Positions 43,531 to 55,649 of a stretch of DNA of 64,000 nucleotides are shown here, piece after piece (positions within the stretch are counted from its first letter, which is position 1; each line of letters opens with the position of its first letter). Source of the stretch: Pochonia chlamydosporia 170. Lineage: Eukaryota > Ascomycota > Sordariomycetes > Hypocreales > Clavicipitaceae. The position numbers and the translations under genes are program-made. The notes below the pieces were generated by a model. It saw only the letters and a program-made list of their open reading frames with translations. It was not told the origin of the DNA and did no database searches. Location: NCBI RefSeq assembly GCF_001653235.2, contig NC_035793.1, forward strand, positions 1,488,001 through 1,552,000, written 5' to 3'.

Positions 43531-46500
43531 CTACACATACCGCACCTCATCAAATAATCCCGCCCGAACCTGCATCAAACTAGCCAGCTCAAGCAAGAAA
43601 CTCTGAAAAATAATAACATTCGTCAGGATATGTGACACCGAAACCGTCATCTCCCCAGGCGTTTCGACATCCACCTCTGCAACAACATCGAGGGGCGTCT
43701 CTTCTCTTTCTTCGAGGCCAGCCGCCTCCTCAATCTTGGTGGCTTCCACCTTCTTAGTCAAATCCAGCGGAATGGGCTTCAGCTGTTCATCAGGCAATCC
43801 TACCCGCCTAGATAAAATACTCTGGTCGATGGCCGCAAACGCAGACGCTTGACTTTCCGCGACGAGGTCTCGCTCCTCTGGCGAAGGGCCAATATCCGGC
43901 CGCATACTTCCCGGGGAGAAATTTCGCGTTCCGCTCTTGGCGGGATCGTTGTAGTTCATGGGGAACTCCTTCGGGGGAACACGAATGGCTTTCGGTGTCA
44001 TCAACTCTGGTCCTCTGGGCTCAGCGCCCGGCGTTGACGCCCCCGAGCTTCGGGTCTGCTCTTTGCGTCCCTTGGGACTAGCGGACCTGCTTGGCGTTCC
44101 TAGTTCTGAGAGAAGACGCTGCGCGAATCCTTCCAGGGCTGATGGCCGTGATGGAGATCCAGTCCGTAGTGTCTCGTCTAGACTGGGACGTTCAGGGGTT
44201 CCTGGTCCCATTGGTGATGCTTTCCTCACAGGTTGGGGAGGATTGTCGAGCATAGATTCGGCCGTTTGGAAAGCGTCCCGCCTTTGCTCGAGAAGTTCGT
44301 CAAATCTCGGTATAGTTTGTTTATAACTTGAAACCTGGTCGCAAAGGTGCTTTAGCACGTGAAGAACGCGCGGGAGAGAAGCTTCTCTCCATCTGGGTAC
44401 ACTTCTGCAGCGCTCCATGCTCTTCATGCGCTGAGCCTCGTCAAACGAGTCGCTCAATGCACTGTCTATAGTTTGTAGTGGCGCTTCGGCCGTCTCGCTT
44501 GCCACAGATGTTTCATAACCATGCTCCAGCTCTTCCTCGTCATCCGCGTAGGTATAGGTAACGGGATTGCGGGCCAGCCAACCCTCGACGCTCATATATC
44601 CGCAAATGGCGAGATCAACAACTGTTTCAGTTACTGATAAATTCGTCTCCACAGAGTTGACAAAAAATGTTTCCAGGAGATCCAAGATGACGTTGAGTAG
44701 AGGATCATCCGGGCGAAGGGTGTGTTCGCGAACATCACGCGGTGCTCCTGGTAGGCTATCCGGTAACTCTGGTAGTTTGTGGTTATTTATCGAGACTCTC
44801 GGCGCAACCAACCTCAGCGAACAAGAATGGCTCTCTAGTCGCGCCATTGTGTCCTTCAAAATGCCCGCATACATCTCATCAAAGTTGGTTCTGCCGCCTA
44901 TTGAACCAGCAAGGGACACAAGATAGTCAATCTCTTGCTCGTGCGCACCGACAGTACGGCGATCGGTTTGGCTCGGGAGCACATCTGTTCTTAGAAGAGT
45001 GAACACAGCATAACGGTGGTGTCTCTTCAAGATGGCAGACACAAGTTGCAGGGTAACGTGAATGGTTTGCTGATTTCTTGATCTCAAGCAGGACAAAATT
45101 AGGTCAACCAGGTTGAAAAGAAGAGGCGTTGCTGGCTCCTCTGCCTTCTCCGCCATCATCTTTGTCAGGTCCATTGACTTTCGCCTGCGAGCATCACTGA
45201 CTAATGATGGTGGAGGCTTCTTATTAGGCGGCGCAGCATCCGGTAGAGCCAGCAGATAGTGAAGGATAAGGTTTATCATATCAGGGTGATCTAGGGATTC
45301 TAGGATCCGGCGTAGGTAGGTCAACACAGCAACAGATGAACCTCCATCGATATCGGAAGACTCGAGTAGGGAAGGGTAGCTAGCACGGTTTGTTAGTAAA
45401 TCGTATTCGTAGAAGCGCCAAGCCAGATAGTCAAACATACAGCAACTGCTGGAGGAAGATGACTTGAAAGTGCTCAAGCAAAGTAGACTTCACCTCCACC
45501 GACCGACAATGATTCAAGACATCCTGCCAAAACAGCAAATGGGACAAAAACGTCTCCAAATGCGACTGGAACTCCGGCGAGCATGAGCTGATAATTTCGT
45601 AATTGGACGTCGGGTGCTCGTAGTCTGACAAGGCCAGAATCGGCGGCAAATCATGGGGCAAGTGATCAATGACCAGCTTTCGACTCAACTGGCTATACAA
45701 GGCACCGAGACCAGTAGCCATAAGCGTAGACAAATCACTCTCCACGATCCACTGCTCCAAAGCTGCCGAGCTCGAAGCGGCCTCAATAATGTACAACAGC
45801 CCAGTTCGCGCAAAATCTCCCACTTTTCCTTCATGATGAATATAGTCCATCAGTATATAAAACAACGGAAAGTCCACTCGTTGTGTTCGACCAGCAAACC
45901 GTTCCCGCTCATCAAGATCCCGATCCCGGTCGCCATAGCCGCCTGTCGCAGGTTGTGGCGTTTTAAACCAGGCGGGCAGTATCGTCGGGTCGAGTCGAAT
46001 CTTGGTGGTGATGTTAAAGGCTAGTTCGACAACGCGAGATTCGGTATCCAGGCCGAGTCGCACGCTATTGACTCCGGTGATTCGGACAAGCAAATTGGTC
46101 AAGCTAGCAGAAAACGTGGGGTTTTCAACAAATGCCTCTTCTTCGCTTTCGATGAGGGTCGCAAAGAACAGGACAGCTTCCTTGATGATCCATTCGTTAT
46201 AGGAGGTCGTGGCAATCTTGCCGATAGGGACGTAGATTTGTTTGATGGAGGCGTACTGAATGCACGGATGAGGGAGGGGACGCCGACTCTCGTCGCTAAG
46301 GATATTGGTGAGTTCTTGGAGTCGGATTTCGAGCGTCTCGGCGGCGTCGCTATCTCGAGAAAGGTTGGAGGACGTGCGCCATGTCGTCTGCACAAAAATG
46401 GTCAGTCAGTTCTGGTGAAAGCCGCACGAGACACGACGAGCAAACTATCTCTCGTGCCGCCTATTGCAGAGTTGTTGTTGGTTCCTCACCAGCAGGCTCG

Positions 46501-46711
46501 CATATTCCTTTTCAAACCGATGCAGTCGCTTCGCCGGGTCCTTTGCCTGGTCTTTTCTCGGAGTACCTGTGGCCAGGGGGCTCAACAATCGCGACCACTG
46601 CCTCGTATCAAAGCACAGCTCCGGTTAGCTTCCTAACGTGCCCAAAAACTTGGATTTGGATGGATACAGAATGGGCAAAGGGAGGTGGGTGCTTTTGCTC
46701 ACAAAATCCAT
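43531..46711 (-). CDS. FHIP family protein (FTS-Hook-interacting, RAI16-like)
   Basis: Large cytosolic helical-repeat protein of the UPF0518/RAI16 family. In Aspergillus the FTS-Hook-FHIP complex links early endosomes to dynein. Four exons, complement(43531..45379, 45441..46387, 46490..46597, 46703..46711), 970 aa. The first coding exon is only 9 nt (Met-Asp-Phe), joined to WSRLLSPLATGTPRKDQAK to give the MDFWSRLL start typical of the family. Donors GTGAGC, GTGAGG and GTATGT; branch points GCTAAC, CTGAC and CTAAC. Helical repeats (NEWIIKEAVLFFATLIESEEEAFVE, LLEHFQVIFLQQLLYPSLLESS) fill the N-terminal 600 residues. The C-terminal third is Ser/Pro-rich, with a final conserved LLELASLMQVRAGLFDEVR. 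Confidence 0.9.
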
Positions 46712-47130
46712 GGCGATGCCGGCATCATCCCCAGGAGAAGAGGTGGCGAGAGTAGAGCGAGATGCTCAGAAAGCGTCTGGTCTGGCGGGTTGTGCAAGCG
46801 CGGTGTGGTGATGTCCAGGGTCGAAGTCGAGAGATTAGATGTTCAGCGGATGGAGCTAGAGCTCAAGTGCTAGAAGCTGGAGCAGACTGGATGGATCGGA
46901 TTGATGGATATGGAGCACTTGACTTCACTTGCTCCAGGCCAGACTTGACTTGACTTGACACGAACTGAGACCTGACGTGGACATGGTTGTTCAAGTCGTC
47001 AAAATATTGAAACTACGTACAAGCAACCATCCATCATTGGCTTTGGATCGTCCATCCAGTCATGGAACCACTTTGATTACGGAGTAAAATCTGGTCATCT
47101 AATAACAGTGACGCATGCATGGTGGTGTCT

Positions 47131-47166
47131 GGTCTCGTCTGGTCTCGTCTGGTCTCGTCTCGTCTC
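47131..47166. repeat. Tandem repeat of GGTCTCGTCT
   Basis: Three full 10-bp copies followed by a partial CGTCTC. Related GTCTGGTCTGG runs occur near 46776, 52757 and 59716. Confidence 0.85.
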
Positions 47167-47262
47167 AATGGTCGCTGGACGCGACCCTTGGTGCAGCGTT
47201 AGTGTGGCCTGCCCCTGGCACCTTGACCAAATTGGGGTCAAGTCAGGTCTCAAGTCAACTTG

Positions 47263-47288
47263 ACATTTGAACATTGAACTTCAAATGT
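47263..47288. repeat. Inverted repeat, 9-bp arms and 8-nt loop
   Basis: ACATTTGAA at 47263-47271 and its exact complement TTCAAATGT at 47280-47288. Could form a small hairpin; no run of T follows. Confidence 0.7.
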
Positions 47289-47448
47289 TGAATCCAGTGT
47301 CCATCATGAAACTACACGATTACGGGGTATCTAGACATGAAATCAACATTCATCTGTAGCCATCACTTTTGCCAATTTCACGCTTTGCACTGCAAGTACC
47401 CGCTGTGAAATACTGTACCTTATTTTCCAAGAGAATTCTCAAACTACC

Positions 47449-47458
47449 TACCTAGGTA
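47449..47458. repeat. Palindrome TACCTAGGTA
   Basis: Sits inside a longer imperfect inverted repeat (47444-47467). Same core as 8607-8618. Confidence 0.65.
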
Positions 47459-47887
47459 CCTAGTAGGTAAGAAGCCGGTCATCCTCGTCTCCAGTCGTCA
47501 TCAGCATCAATTTCCCTGTTTCGAGTTTGCACTTGGAACACCAACATTCATGCATTGCGGGGCAACCCATTAGACAAAATAACGTCTCCCAACATACCTA
47601 GGTAGTTTATCACAGGTTGTTCAAAGGTCAGTAACGCCATTCACACCGTGGCTAGTCTCAAATGCGTCTGTCGCGTTGGTGGTAGGAAGTGGTTCATGCC
47701 TTAAATAAAGCCGATCCTCATCCAAGTCTGTACACATACTCGAGATCCTTGTGAGTATCAAGCAGTCACCTTCCAAACTACACAATTTCTGCAGAGAAGA
47801 ACCAAAACACATGTATTTACGTCTCATCTAAACCGCATATAGTCCAATCAACCAAATCGCTGGAGGGACTGAAACCCACGGCAAAGC

Positions 47888-50863
47888 TCATCTTGGACTC
47901 GCTGGATCGCCGATACTGGCGCTACCACTACTGGCGCTACTACCGCTCGTGCCGTTCCGTCCCGCGTAACCAACCCCGGGTCTGCGAAGACTCACCGGTG
48001 GTGATTTCATAGAGCCCTCATCGCTTGGCTCCGTAAAACCACTCACATCACTGAGCATGCTGGAGCTGCGGCCTCTAGACTTGACTCCACGAGGCTCGAA
48101 CGGAGGAGCGGTAGGAGGAGGCACCCATGCCGAACCACCCGGCTGTGCCGATGGTGCAGTCACAGGAAGAACCAGATCGCTGGAAGAGCCCGTCCACATC
48201 CCCCTTGGATAATGCGGCTGAACAGCAGGATTCGGATTCCACGGCTGCTGCTGCGGAAACACCCCACGACCCAACTCTCCCGTACCGCTCCCGCTCCCGT
48301 CGTCCACCGGTATGCCGTTCGCCGTATTCATGTACATGGTAACAGCGTGCAACTGTGTCTGTAGAAGCCGGTATTCTTCCGTTTTAGCGGCGTTTCTGTT
48401 GAGGACGTCGGTAACGCGGTCGTTATAGTTGTTTTCTATCGAGCGAATGTTACCAAGCCAAATAGCCCGCTGCTGGTTACGACGCTCCGCTTCGCCAAGG
48501 CCCCTATTGTTTGCGTCTGTAATGTTGTCTAGCTCAGTTTCCACCTTGGCGATGCGAGTAGCTATCTTGTTGCGTCGAGTATTCAGGTTGGACATTTCGA
48601 GGTCTTTGCCTTTCACTTCTCCGTCCAGAGCAGACTTGTGCTTCTTAAACTCTTTTTGGTCCAAATCATACAGCTTCTTTTCAGTGGTGTAAGCCTTCTC
48701 TGCATTCCTCTTGCGATCAGAGAGCTCCGGTGCCGTGTCAAAGTTTTTCAGCTCGTCGCCCAAGTTTTCAGTGTCACGCTCGGCCTGAGCCTTTTGAGTC
48801 TCCTGCTGGCGAATCTTTTGCTTGTGCTTTTCGTCGCTGTTGCCGGCCGAGGAAAGCTGGTTGTCGACAAGCTCGTTTTCCTTTCTCACCGCGTTGACCT
48901 TGGTTTTCAAATCTTTCCGTAGGGTCCGAAGACGAGACTTCTCTTCGGCAAGCTTCCCCTCCGATGCGCCAATGGACGTTCGCAAGATTGTTGCCGGAGA
49001 ATCTGGTCGGAGGGGCTGTTGACTCGGTGGGAAAACTGGTGATATGGGGTCGTCTTCTCGAAGAGGTTCCTTTACAGTGCGTATGCTGGTGGAAAAGATG
49101 ATGGTACCGGTTATCGCGTCAACAAACTCACAGACGTATTTTGAGGCCGGTCGTAGTCCATAGATGTCTCCGGTCCAACGAATGCGCCTCTCTTCCCTGT
49201 CGTCTTTGCCATCCTTTGTGTCAATATTGTCCTCCACCGCCTCCTTGATTGGAAATATACGTGTTGGTTGCCAATATGCGTTGTTTATCCTGACGTAAAA
49301 TGGTTTGGATGAGTCGACCCCTGCCGGCGTTGCCTTTGAATGCCCGTTGGGCCGGGTCGTTTCCTGCACCATGTCTGGTTTAGAATCCGGAAAATAACTA
49401 GTGTTGAAGCACACTTCGTCGCTGCCAATATACGATATCCATATTTGGCCATCCTTTTTCTCAAATGCCGCGCCTTCATTAGTGTGAATATTAGTCCTCG
49501 AATCTGCAGGAACTGATTTAGACAGCTCCATTTCTTTCATAACCACAATTTTAGTACTAGCGACAGCAGCCCATAATGGCTGTTGCAATCGGACTTGCGC
49601 ATTTTGCTTCCGCCGTTTCTTCGTCGTGGTCATGGTTGTCGTCGTCGGCGGGGGATGGGTCACACCAGCTTCAGCATCGCCTCCTGTTTGGTTTGCGTCA
49701 TTGCTCGACTCTGCCGTTTGAGAGCTGTTGATGCCAGGTCCTACCGATCCAGAGGAGCTGCCGAGGGAGGGCGATTTCGCTGCTTCAGGGTCGCTCAAGC
49801 CAGACGCCGTATTGTACTTTTCGCGTTTCAAATACCATTCCCGTACGTATCGAACAATGCCTTGAGTGAGAATATGCATGGCCAATATGCTTTGGATCCA
49901 TCCGTGAGTGCTTCTCTTATCATACACCGCGGACTTGGGCTCCAACGACTGGCTAAGCAATGTGGGCAGCGGCCAATCCTCAGGTAGATGTCGGGCCAGT
50001 TTTGCCCAATGAGACCGAGTTGCGCGAATGATTTGATGTAGAAGTATCCAAGTAAAACATGTAGTAACGCCCCTCGAGGTGCCATCCTTTGCATTGGTGC
50101 CTCCACCAAGAGTGATCGCAATGACTGGCTTCGCGAACTCGAGGATACCGTCCTGTATGGGTTGCCACAAAAACACCCATATCAGAAAGAAGAAGAAATC
50201 TATGCATAGTAATGTGACAAAGTTTAGAGTATGAGAGTGGCTGTCCAAGATCTCGGCCAAGTTGATATTCATACCAGTCCTAGTAGTTACGGGTGGCACA
50301 AAGGTGACCAGGGCAAAAAATGCATAGATGAAGGAGAGAGACATGTAGGGGACGTGCATGAGGATGATGAGAATGGCTAGTGTGTCTTGCAAAGGCAAAG
50401 ACTTGACAACCGTGACGGCCATTTCTATAGGGCCGGAATCCTTGTGTACGTCAACATTTTTCATCGCATTGAGGTCGATCTGGCGGTGGCCAGGTTCGCT
50501 GGCGGAGTGGCCATTGGCACCAGCGTGGGAATGGCTTGAATCGGACGAGGTTTCGGAGTAGGTGCCAAGTGAATCTCTTCTCATGAAGTCGCCAGAGCCA
50601 GCTTCGAGGCCCGCGTCAGGGCTGTTCTTGGATGGCGGTCCATTGGCACGAGTGGCATGCAGCGGGAGAAGAGGTGGCGATGGGGACGGCCCTGCGTGGC
50701 CTGCGTTTTGGTCAGCGGACCTCGCAGAGCCGTCGAGTTGGCCATGACTCTTTCTACCAGAGTTGCGCTTCGCAGGACTCACAAGCCCATTGTCGTGTTT
50801 CGAATCGCGGTGACCTGAAGAGGCGCCTTGCTGTCGCTTGCCCGGGGCGGACGCTCGAGGCAT
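47888..50863 (-). CDS. acrB: Ubiquitination network signalling protein AcrB
   Basis: A 991-aa single-exon membrane protein matching Aspergillus AcrB, a partner in the CreB/CreD deubiquitination network that affects carbon regulation and acriflavine resistance. The N-terminal 150 residues are Ser-rich and disordered. Hydrophobic segments follow at about 160-192 (TLAILIILMHVPYMSLSFIY), 212-236 (FVTLLCIDFFFFLIWVFLW) and around 241-255. A beta-rich domain (GQIWISYIGSDEVCFNTSYF, FYVRINNAYWQPTRIFPI, WTGDIYGLRPASKYVCEFVD) precedes a long coiled coil from about 640 to 820 (EEKSRLRTLRKDLKTKVNAV and on). The tail is Pro/Ser-rich. Three membrane segments plus coiled coil is the published AcrB layout. 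ATG at 50863 confirmed. Confidence 0.88.
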   Translation of the reverse strand: MPRASAPGKRQQGASSGHRDSKHDNGLVSPAKRNSGRKSHGQLDGSARSADQNAGHAGPSPSPPLLPLHATRANGPPSKNSPDAGLEAGSGDFMRRDSLGTYSETSSDSSHSHAGANGHSASEPGHRQIDLNAMKNVDVHKDSGPIEMAVTVVKSLPLQDTLAILIILMHVPYMSLSFIYAFFALVTFVPPVTTRTGMNINLAEILDSHSHTLNFVTLLCIDFFFFLIWVFLWQPIQDGILEFAKPVIAITLGGGTNAKDGTSRGVTTCFTWILLHQIIRATRSHWAKLARHLPEDWPLPTLLSQSLEPKSAVYDKRSTHGWIQSILAMHILTQGIVRYVREWYLKREKYNTASGLSDPEAAKSPSLGSSSGSVGPGINSSQTAESSNDANQTGGDAEAGVTHPPPTTTTMTTTKKRRKQNAQVRLQQPLWAAVASTKIVVMKEMELSKSVPADSRTNIHTNEGAAFEKKDGQIWISYIGSDEVCFNTSYFPDSKPDMVQETTRPNGHSKATPAGVDSSKPFYVRINNAYWQPTRIFPIKEAVEDNIDTKDGKDDREERRIRWTGDIYGLRPASKYVCEFVDAITGTIIFSTSIRTVKEPLREDDPISPVFPPSQQPLRPDSPATILRTSIGASEGKLAEEKSRLRTLRKDLKTKVNAVRKENELVDNQLSSAGNSDEKHKQKIRQQETQKAQAERDTENLGDELKNFDTAPELSDRKRNAEKAYTTEKKLYDLDQKEFKKHKSALDGEVKGKDLEMSNLNTRRNKIATRIAKVETELDNITDANNRGLGEAERRNQQRAIWLGNIRSIENNYNDRVTDVLNRNAAKTEEYRLLQTQLHAVTMYMNTANGIPVDDGSGSGTGELGRGVFPQQQPWNPNPAVQPHYPRGMWTGSSSDLVLPVTAPSAQPGGSAWVPPPTAPPFEPRGVKSRGRSSSMLSDVSGFTEPSDEGSMKSPPVSLRRPGVGYAGRNGTSGSSASSGSASIGDPASPR

Positions 50864-50928
50864 GCGAAAGCTTCTTGGAGTTGGTCCTGCGCGTGACCTG
50901 CAGCCCGAAAACCCTTGCTGACGTGCAC

Positions 50929-50952
50929 GGCAGACAGGCAGACAGGCAGACA
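50929..50952. repeat. Three tandem GGCAGACA copies
   Basis: Perfect 8-bp tandem repeat 66 bp upstream of the acrB start, probably in its 5' UTR. Confidence 0.85.
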
Positions 50953-53242
50953 GGGCAGGAAAAATTCAGAGCGAGAGAAATGACGGTGGTGAGGCGAGTG
51001 CGATGTTGCGGATAAAACGGAGACGACGCAGGTTTCTGCGGCTGGCTGGTCGGTGGTGGTGGTGCTTGTTGGCGGCAGTGTTGAGGCGAAGGCGGGTTCG
51101 ATCGCTTTCGATTTCGATTCCGATTGTTGGTCGAACCAGGGTACAAGGACGTTGGATCAAATAGTTTATTATGTGCCAAATTGGTGGGATGCCGGGATGG
51201 GTCGGTCGACGGATAAATATATGGCCAAAGTGGCAACGGACGTGCAGTTATTGCTGTAGTCCGTGGAAGGAAAATGGCGAGGTATGGTTTGAGAAGGACA
51301 AAAAAAAACAAGACACCGGCGGCCAAAAGGTGACTGGAGGAAGATGCCACGCCTTTGTCGGGGAAACAGAAAGGTGGTGACAAGAAGTGAGATTTTCGGC
51401 TCGGCAGTGAGACGAGAAACAGGTGAAAAAAAGGCTGGCACGGGTCAATGAGCATCGAAGAAGCCAGGTACCATCCACACAAAATCATGGAGTCAAAACG
51501 CAGACTTGGCTTGCCTTGACTTGGCTTGCTTGCGCCAGACCAGCCTTCGGAGCAATGGTCGCTTTGGAGCAGGGCAGGGAAAGCTGGACCGGCCGGATCT
51601 CTGGAGCCTCCAGCAAAGCCAAGCAGGCTCAAGTGTACGGAACAGGCAAGGACCAGCAGATGAGACGCTAAGGCGGACCGGGGGGCAGCAGTGGACATGC
51701 AGGTGACTTGACTGGCGCGGGCACTGGGGACTTGGCGCCAGGCCAGCACTTGAGAGTCAAAGAGTCAAGAGTCAGGGCTGGGTGGATGGACATGGGCCGG
51801 GGCAGTGGCAGTGGCACTGGGCGGGCGTCAAGGCACTCGGGCGCTCAACAGTGCACATGCACATGCCTGGCAACAACAATCACTGACCAGACCAGACATG
51901 GACATGGGCATGGACATGGAGGCACAGAAGCTCTGGTGCGTCGTAAGGGCACATGAGTGCATCAGACATGCAGAAATGCTGAAACTGGTCCCTATCTTTT
52001 GCCCTGGTTGCATATATGTACCCCAAAACATGGAAGACACTTCTGATGAGTTTGAGTTGTCGATTGAGGAATCCTTGCTCCAGGAAGAGGAGCACAAACA
52101 TTGAAGCTCTTGTGTCAATTGCTTCTCGACGTGATCAATGGGCCCATCTCGCCCACAGGGTCAGGTCATCAGCTTTGGGCAGTCAACACCAGACAAAATT
52201 GAACAAGCCCTACGTCGGCACATGGCGGATTGACCTGTGCATGCTAGATCTCTGTCTGCCAAGCTCATCTGTCAGTGCCATGATATTAATAAGTACCTCC
52301 GCGATAGAGGCGTTTCCGAACAGACACTAACAAAGAAATCTGCCATGGCCTCGTGCTGGACGACGTCAATTTGTTGCTCAGTCCAACGCCTAGATTATCC
52401 CATGGCGAGTGAGCCAGGACGATGTGGACATTCAAGGCTTATCGTCAACCTGCTTCCAAGGTACCGACAGCAGGAAATGAGGGTGGCTCGGGCGTCGAAA
52501 CACGATGTTGCACTTTCATGGCACATGGAGGACGGAGTATCATGTTGGTAAATTGGTGGCTACTACTCCGTACTCCATTCTTTACTCGACAAGGTACTCG
52601 AGAAGGCCTACTGCATGTCACTGGCGTCTGCTCATTCATACATATTCCATGAGGGTTTATTAGAGCTGCATCTGCTTGAACAGGACATTCCCTGTCTACC
52701 TCAATACACATGGCGAAGGAGACTGGGTGCCCGGCTCCAATATTTCAACGTGTCACAGAGCATGGGTCTGGTCTGGTACGCCAGATGAAGTGTGCAACTT
52801 TGCGGGGACATCTGGAGGATCTGGCATCTGGTTCTCCCTGATTGGAATGGTGAGACAGCCCACAGTGATGTTATGGTTAGCCTGAGGGCACGAATATTGC
52901 AATCAAATTGGCATCGATACTTCGCGGAAGTGGTGGAACGCATGCTATTGTGATTATAACAAGGTCATTGGCCTGCGGAGTTTGAGCCGCTGCCTCCGAG
53001 ACGCCTAGTTTGTTTGGTCTGATTGTTGAAATGTCGTCCAGACTCGAGGCAACAGCATTGAAACAACTGTGGATAACAGATGAACCTTAAAGCTCCAAAG
53101 TCTTGGTTTTGTTGCCCAGAAGCTCCTGTCGACCTCAATTGAAGTTGTCCAGTTGGGTCGCAATATGGAACTTCCCACGCTGTTTATCACGCTGTTGAGC
53201 ATGCTTGGTAGCCTTCAGGTGTACAGTGTTGTCCATGCCTGG

Positions 53243-53305
53243 TCCTTCTTTCGTTTCCTTCGTTCCTTCCTTCCTCTTTTTTTTTTGTTTCTTTTTTTTT
53301 TTTTT
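53243..53305. repeat. 63-nt pyrimidine tract
   Basis: Nearly pure T/C run, with T11 and T14 blocks broken by single G or C bases. Low-complexity DNA; ORFs across it read as Phe/Leu-rich and are not trusted. Confidence 0.85.
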
Positions 53306-55649
53306 GGCTTCTCAAATCGCAAAACCAACCAAGCACAACCTCAACACCCAGCCTTTGGAAAACTATTTACAGCCAAAAGCTCACCATGCAGCTCGACATG
53401 TTTCAAAAACAGACCACGTCATCAACCACAAGCCATTCAGCACAATCTCACTATCAGCCTCGGACCAATGTGCCACTAAACAACCAGCGGTATGCTGCCC
53501 TTTTCAGCACCTCAAGCACAACACGCGGCAAACATGCAGCCAAACAGCCACTGGTCTCACTGTGGCGTAGGTTAAGCTTTTTCTGCCCGACGCAGCCGGA
53601 GCGGCTTCATTCTTCGCTCCAGTCGCTTTTTTCTTCCAGTGACCCTCTTTTTTTCGTCTTCCCTAGTGCAAAATGACTCTGAGAAATGGAAAAGCTGACT
53701 CGGGTGGATCTTGAGTCCATGATGGCTCTGCTTTGCACCAACCAAAATCAGGGTATCGACAGCCCGGCCGGCAGTGCTTGATCACCAAGTCATTCTCCTC
53801 TGAATAGCCGACCATTGAGTGCTGGGATCAATGAATGCAAGCACTCAAGGATACACTTGTGCCCAGTCGGATACCACATGACAACAACTCATCTCCTTTA
53901 TATTCATGCTTGACCAAAACTGCTGTTTGAGCACCGAGAGATCCGGGCACCCGAGGTTATGATATCGTCAGCGTTTCACCAGCAGCTGAGCTTAGTTCGT
54001 ACTGAGCGCAATGCAGGTTCCAATCCTGGCAATTGTTGCTTGACCCCACTCAGCAAGAGATATTAGCACAATCCTCGCATCATTGACCTGGACAACCTGG
54101 ACAAGACCTAAAGGGACTGGAGGTATGGAGCCTTGCAGATCAATATGCTTCAGTGCCATTGGCATGTAATTATGGAGGGCAAAGCCGCGGTCCGGCCGCC
54201 AGACCTTCGTCTCATCTCGCAATGTCAATACGATACTTGAGGCGGTCTTGTTCCCGACAGGATTCTTGAGCCGAAATATAAGCTAAAGTTACTCCATACT
54301 CCATAACGACAATGCCACCAGCAAAAAAGCAGGGCACCAAAGCGGACGTGCAATTTGTGGATTTATGGATTCAAACCGGAAGTACTCCGTACACCGTAAC
54401 AACGACTCGCTTGTGCAATCTCTGTGCCATCTCACGAAGCATTCACAACGGCTGGTGGCCCATCTCTACACACCACTTTCATCTTCGCCATCTTTCCGCT
54501 CCCCATTCGAGACTGGCGTCATCCAAGGGGCTCTCCGTCACACAGGCCAGATTGGCTATTTATCCCTAAAAGTACCCTCTTCGCGCCATGCTTACCCGAA
54601 TGATTGTGCCGGTATTTCCTTCAACTCCGTTTCTCGGCCGGACACTGACGAGTGGGGAAATATATTTTCGACCTCCTGCTGGGCAATGGCTTGCCAGCAA
54701 TGCTCGTTTGGTACAGGACAGCGTCCAATTACTACTTTAGCAGCAGATCGTCGACGTGGGTTGAAATTTTCAACAGTCCAGTGGACACCCCCTCACCAGA
54801 CTGACCGCTTAATGTAACCGAATTACGTGCTGAAAAACATGTTGCTCACCCATCCTTCGTGCTTTCTTCTGTCTCTTATCGCAGTACCTTGATTCCTGCA
54901 GGGGACAGTCCCTAAGCCATACAGACAAAGGCATGGCAGTGTCAAACATTCAACTTTTGTGACACCCACTTGACAAGATATTTTGCACAAAATGCGCGAC
55001 AACTCCGCAATTAGGCTGGAGATATTCGCCATCCTTGATGGGAAACCCCTCTTCGGCACTTGGTTGTATGGGCACCGGCACACCACCATATTGTCATTGC
55101 TTGCTGCATGCCGTTTTGGTGGTGTGGTGTGAGGCTCCTTGTTGTGATAGGATCGGGCTGCATGCATTGATACGTGGAGAAAACGCAGGATATTTGCAAT
55201 GTGACGTGCCTCTGGGGCCAGTCTTGGGTTTCCTGCGGCAATCTGCGGTGATCTACGGAGTATGATTTTTACCGATAAGAACAGCCGTAACTGGTTTAGA
55301 AGTCATGTATTGCATTCGACTACAGAATGATTCTTGCTCTAGCCCAGAGATTGCATGTCTTTACCCACGGCACGAATAACTCGTCTAGTGTCCCATTCCA
55401 CCTCCCATTCCAGTCCATGATACGCTCACGCAGCCATCTCCAAAAAGCAGTGATAATCGAACATTAGCCAGTCGGGATTCACAATTGATACCTGCCCATT
55501 GTGGAAACTACTTGACAAACTCATGTTGAGTTACTTACATCCTTCCAAATACAATCGAGATATCAGCAAGACCACAGCCCATATGCCAAACCTAATCTTC
55601 CTAATCCGTCAACAACTCAGGGTATATCTCACAAACACATCACCACCAA

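Larger units (their letters stand above)
46712..47887. other. Intergenic with simple repeats
   Basis: 1.2 kb between FHIP start and acrB 3' end. Contains TTGACTTGACTTGAC near 46943, a GGTCTCGTCT tandem (47131-47160), a 9-bp hairpin (47263-47288) and a TACCTAGGTA palindrome (47449-47458). No gene seen. Confidence 0.55.
50864..55649. other. Gene-free 4.8 kb upstream of acrB
   Basis: Starts with the acrB 5' region, which has three GGCAGACA copies (50929-50952) and a 331-codon fortuitous open frame on the minus strand. Further on are GGACATGG-type repeats (51895-51922) and a long pyrimidine tract (53243-53305). ORFs up to 150 codons (54365-54817) have no recognisable motif. No transposon ends were seen. 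Confidence 0.5.

Noticed and set aside
50754..51749. 331-codon minus-strand ORF upstream of acrB
   Set aside because: Low-complexity Ser/Pro peptide overlapping the acrB start and its 5' region; no motif.
54365..54817. 150-codon plus-strand ORF
   Set aside because: No recognisable motif and ordinary composition; another frame overlaps it. Could not be supported.
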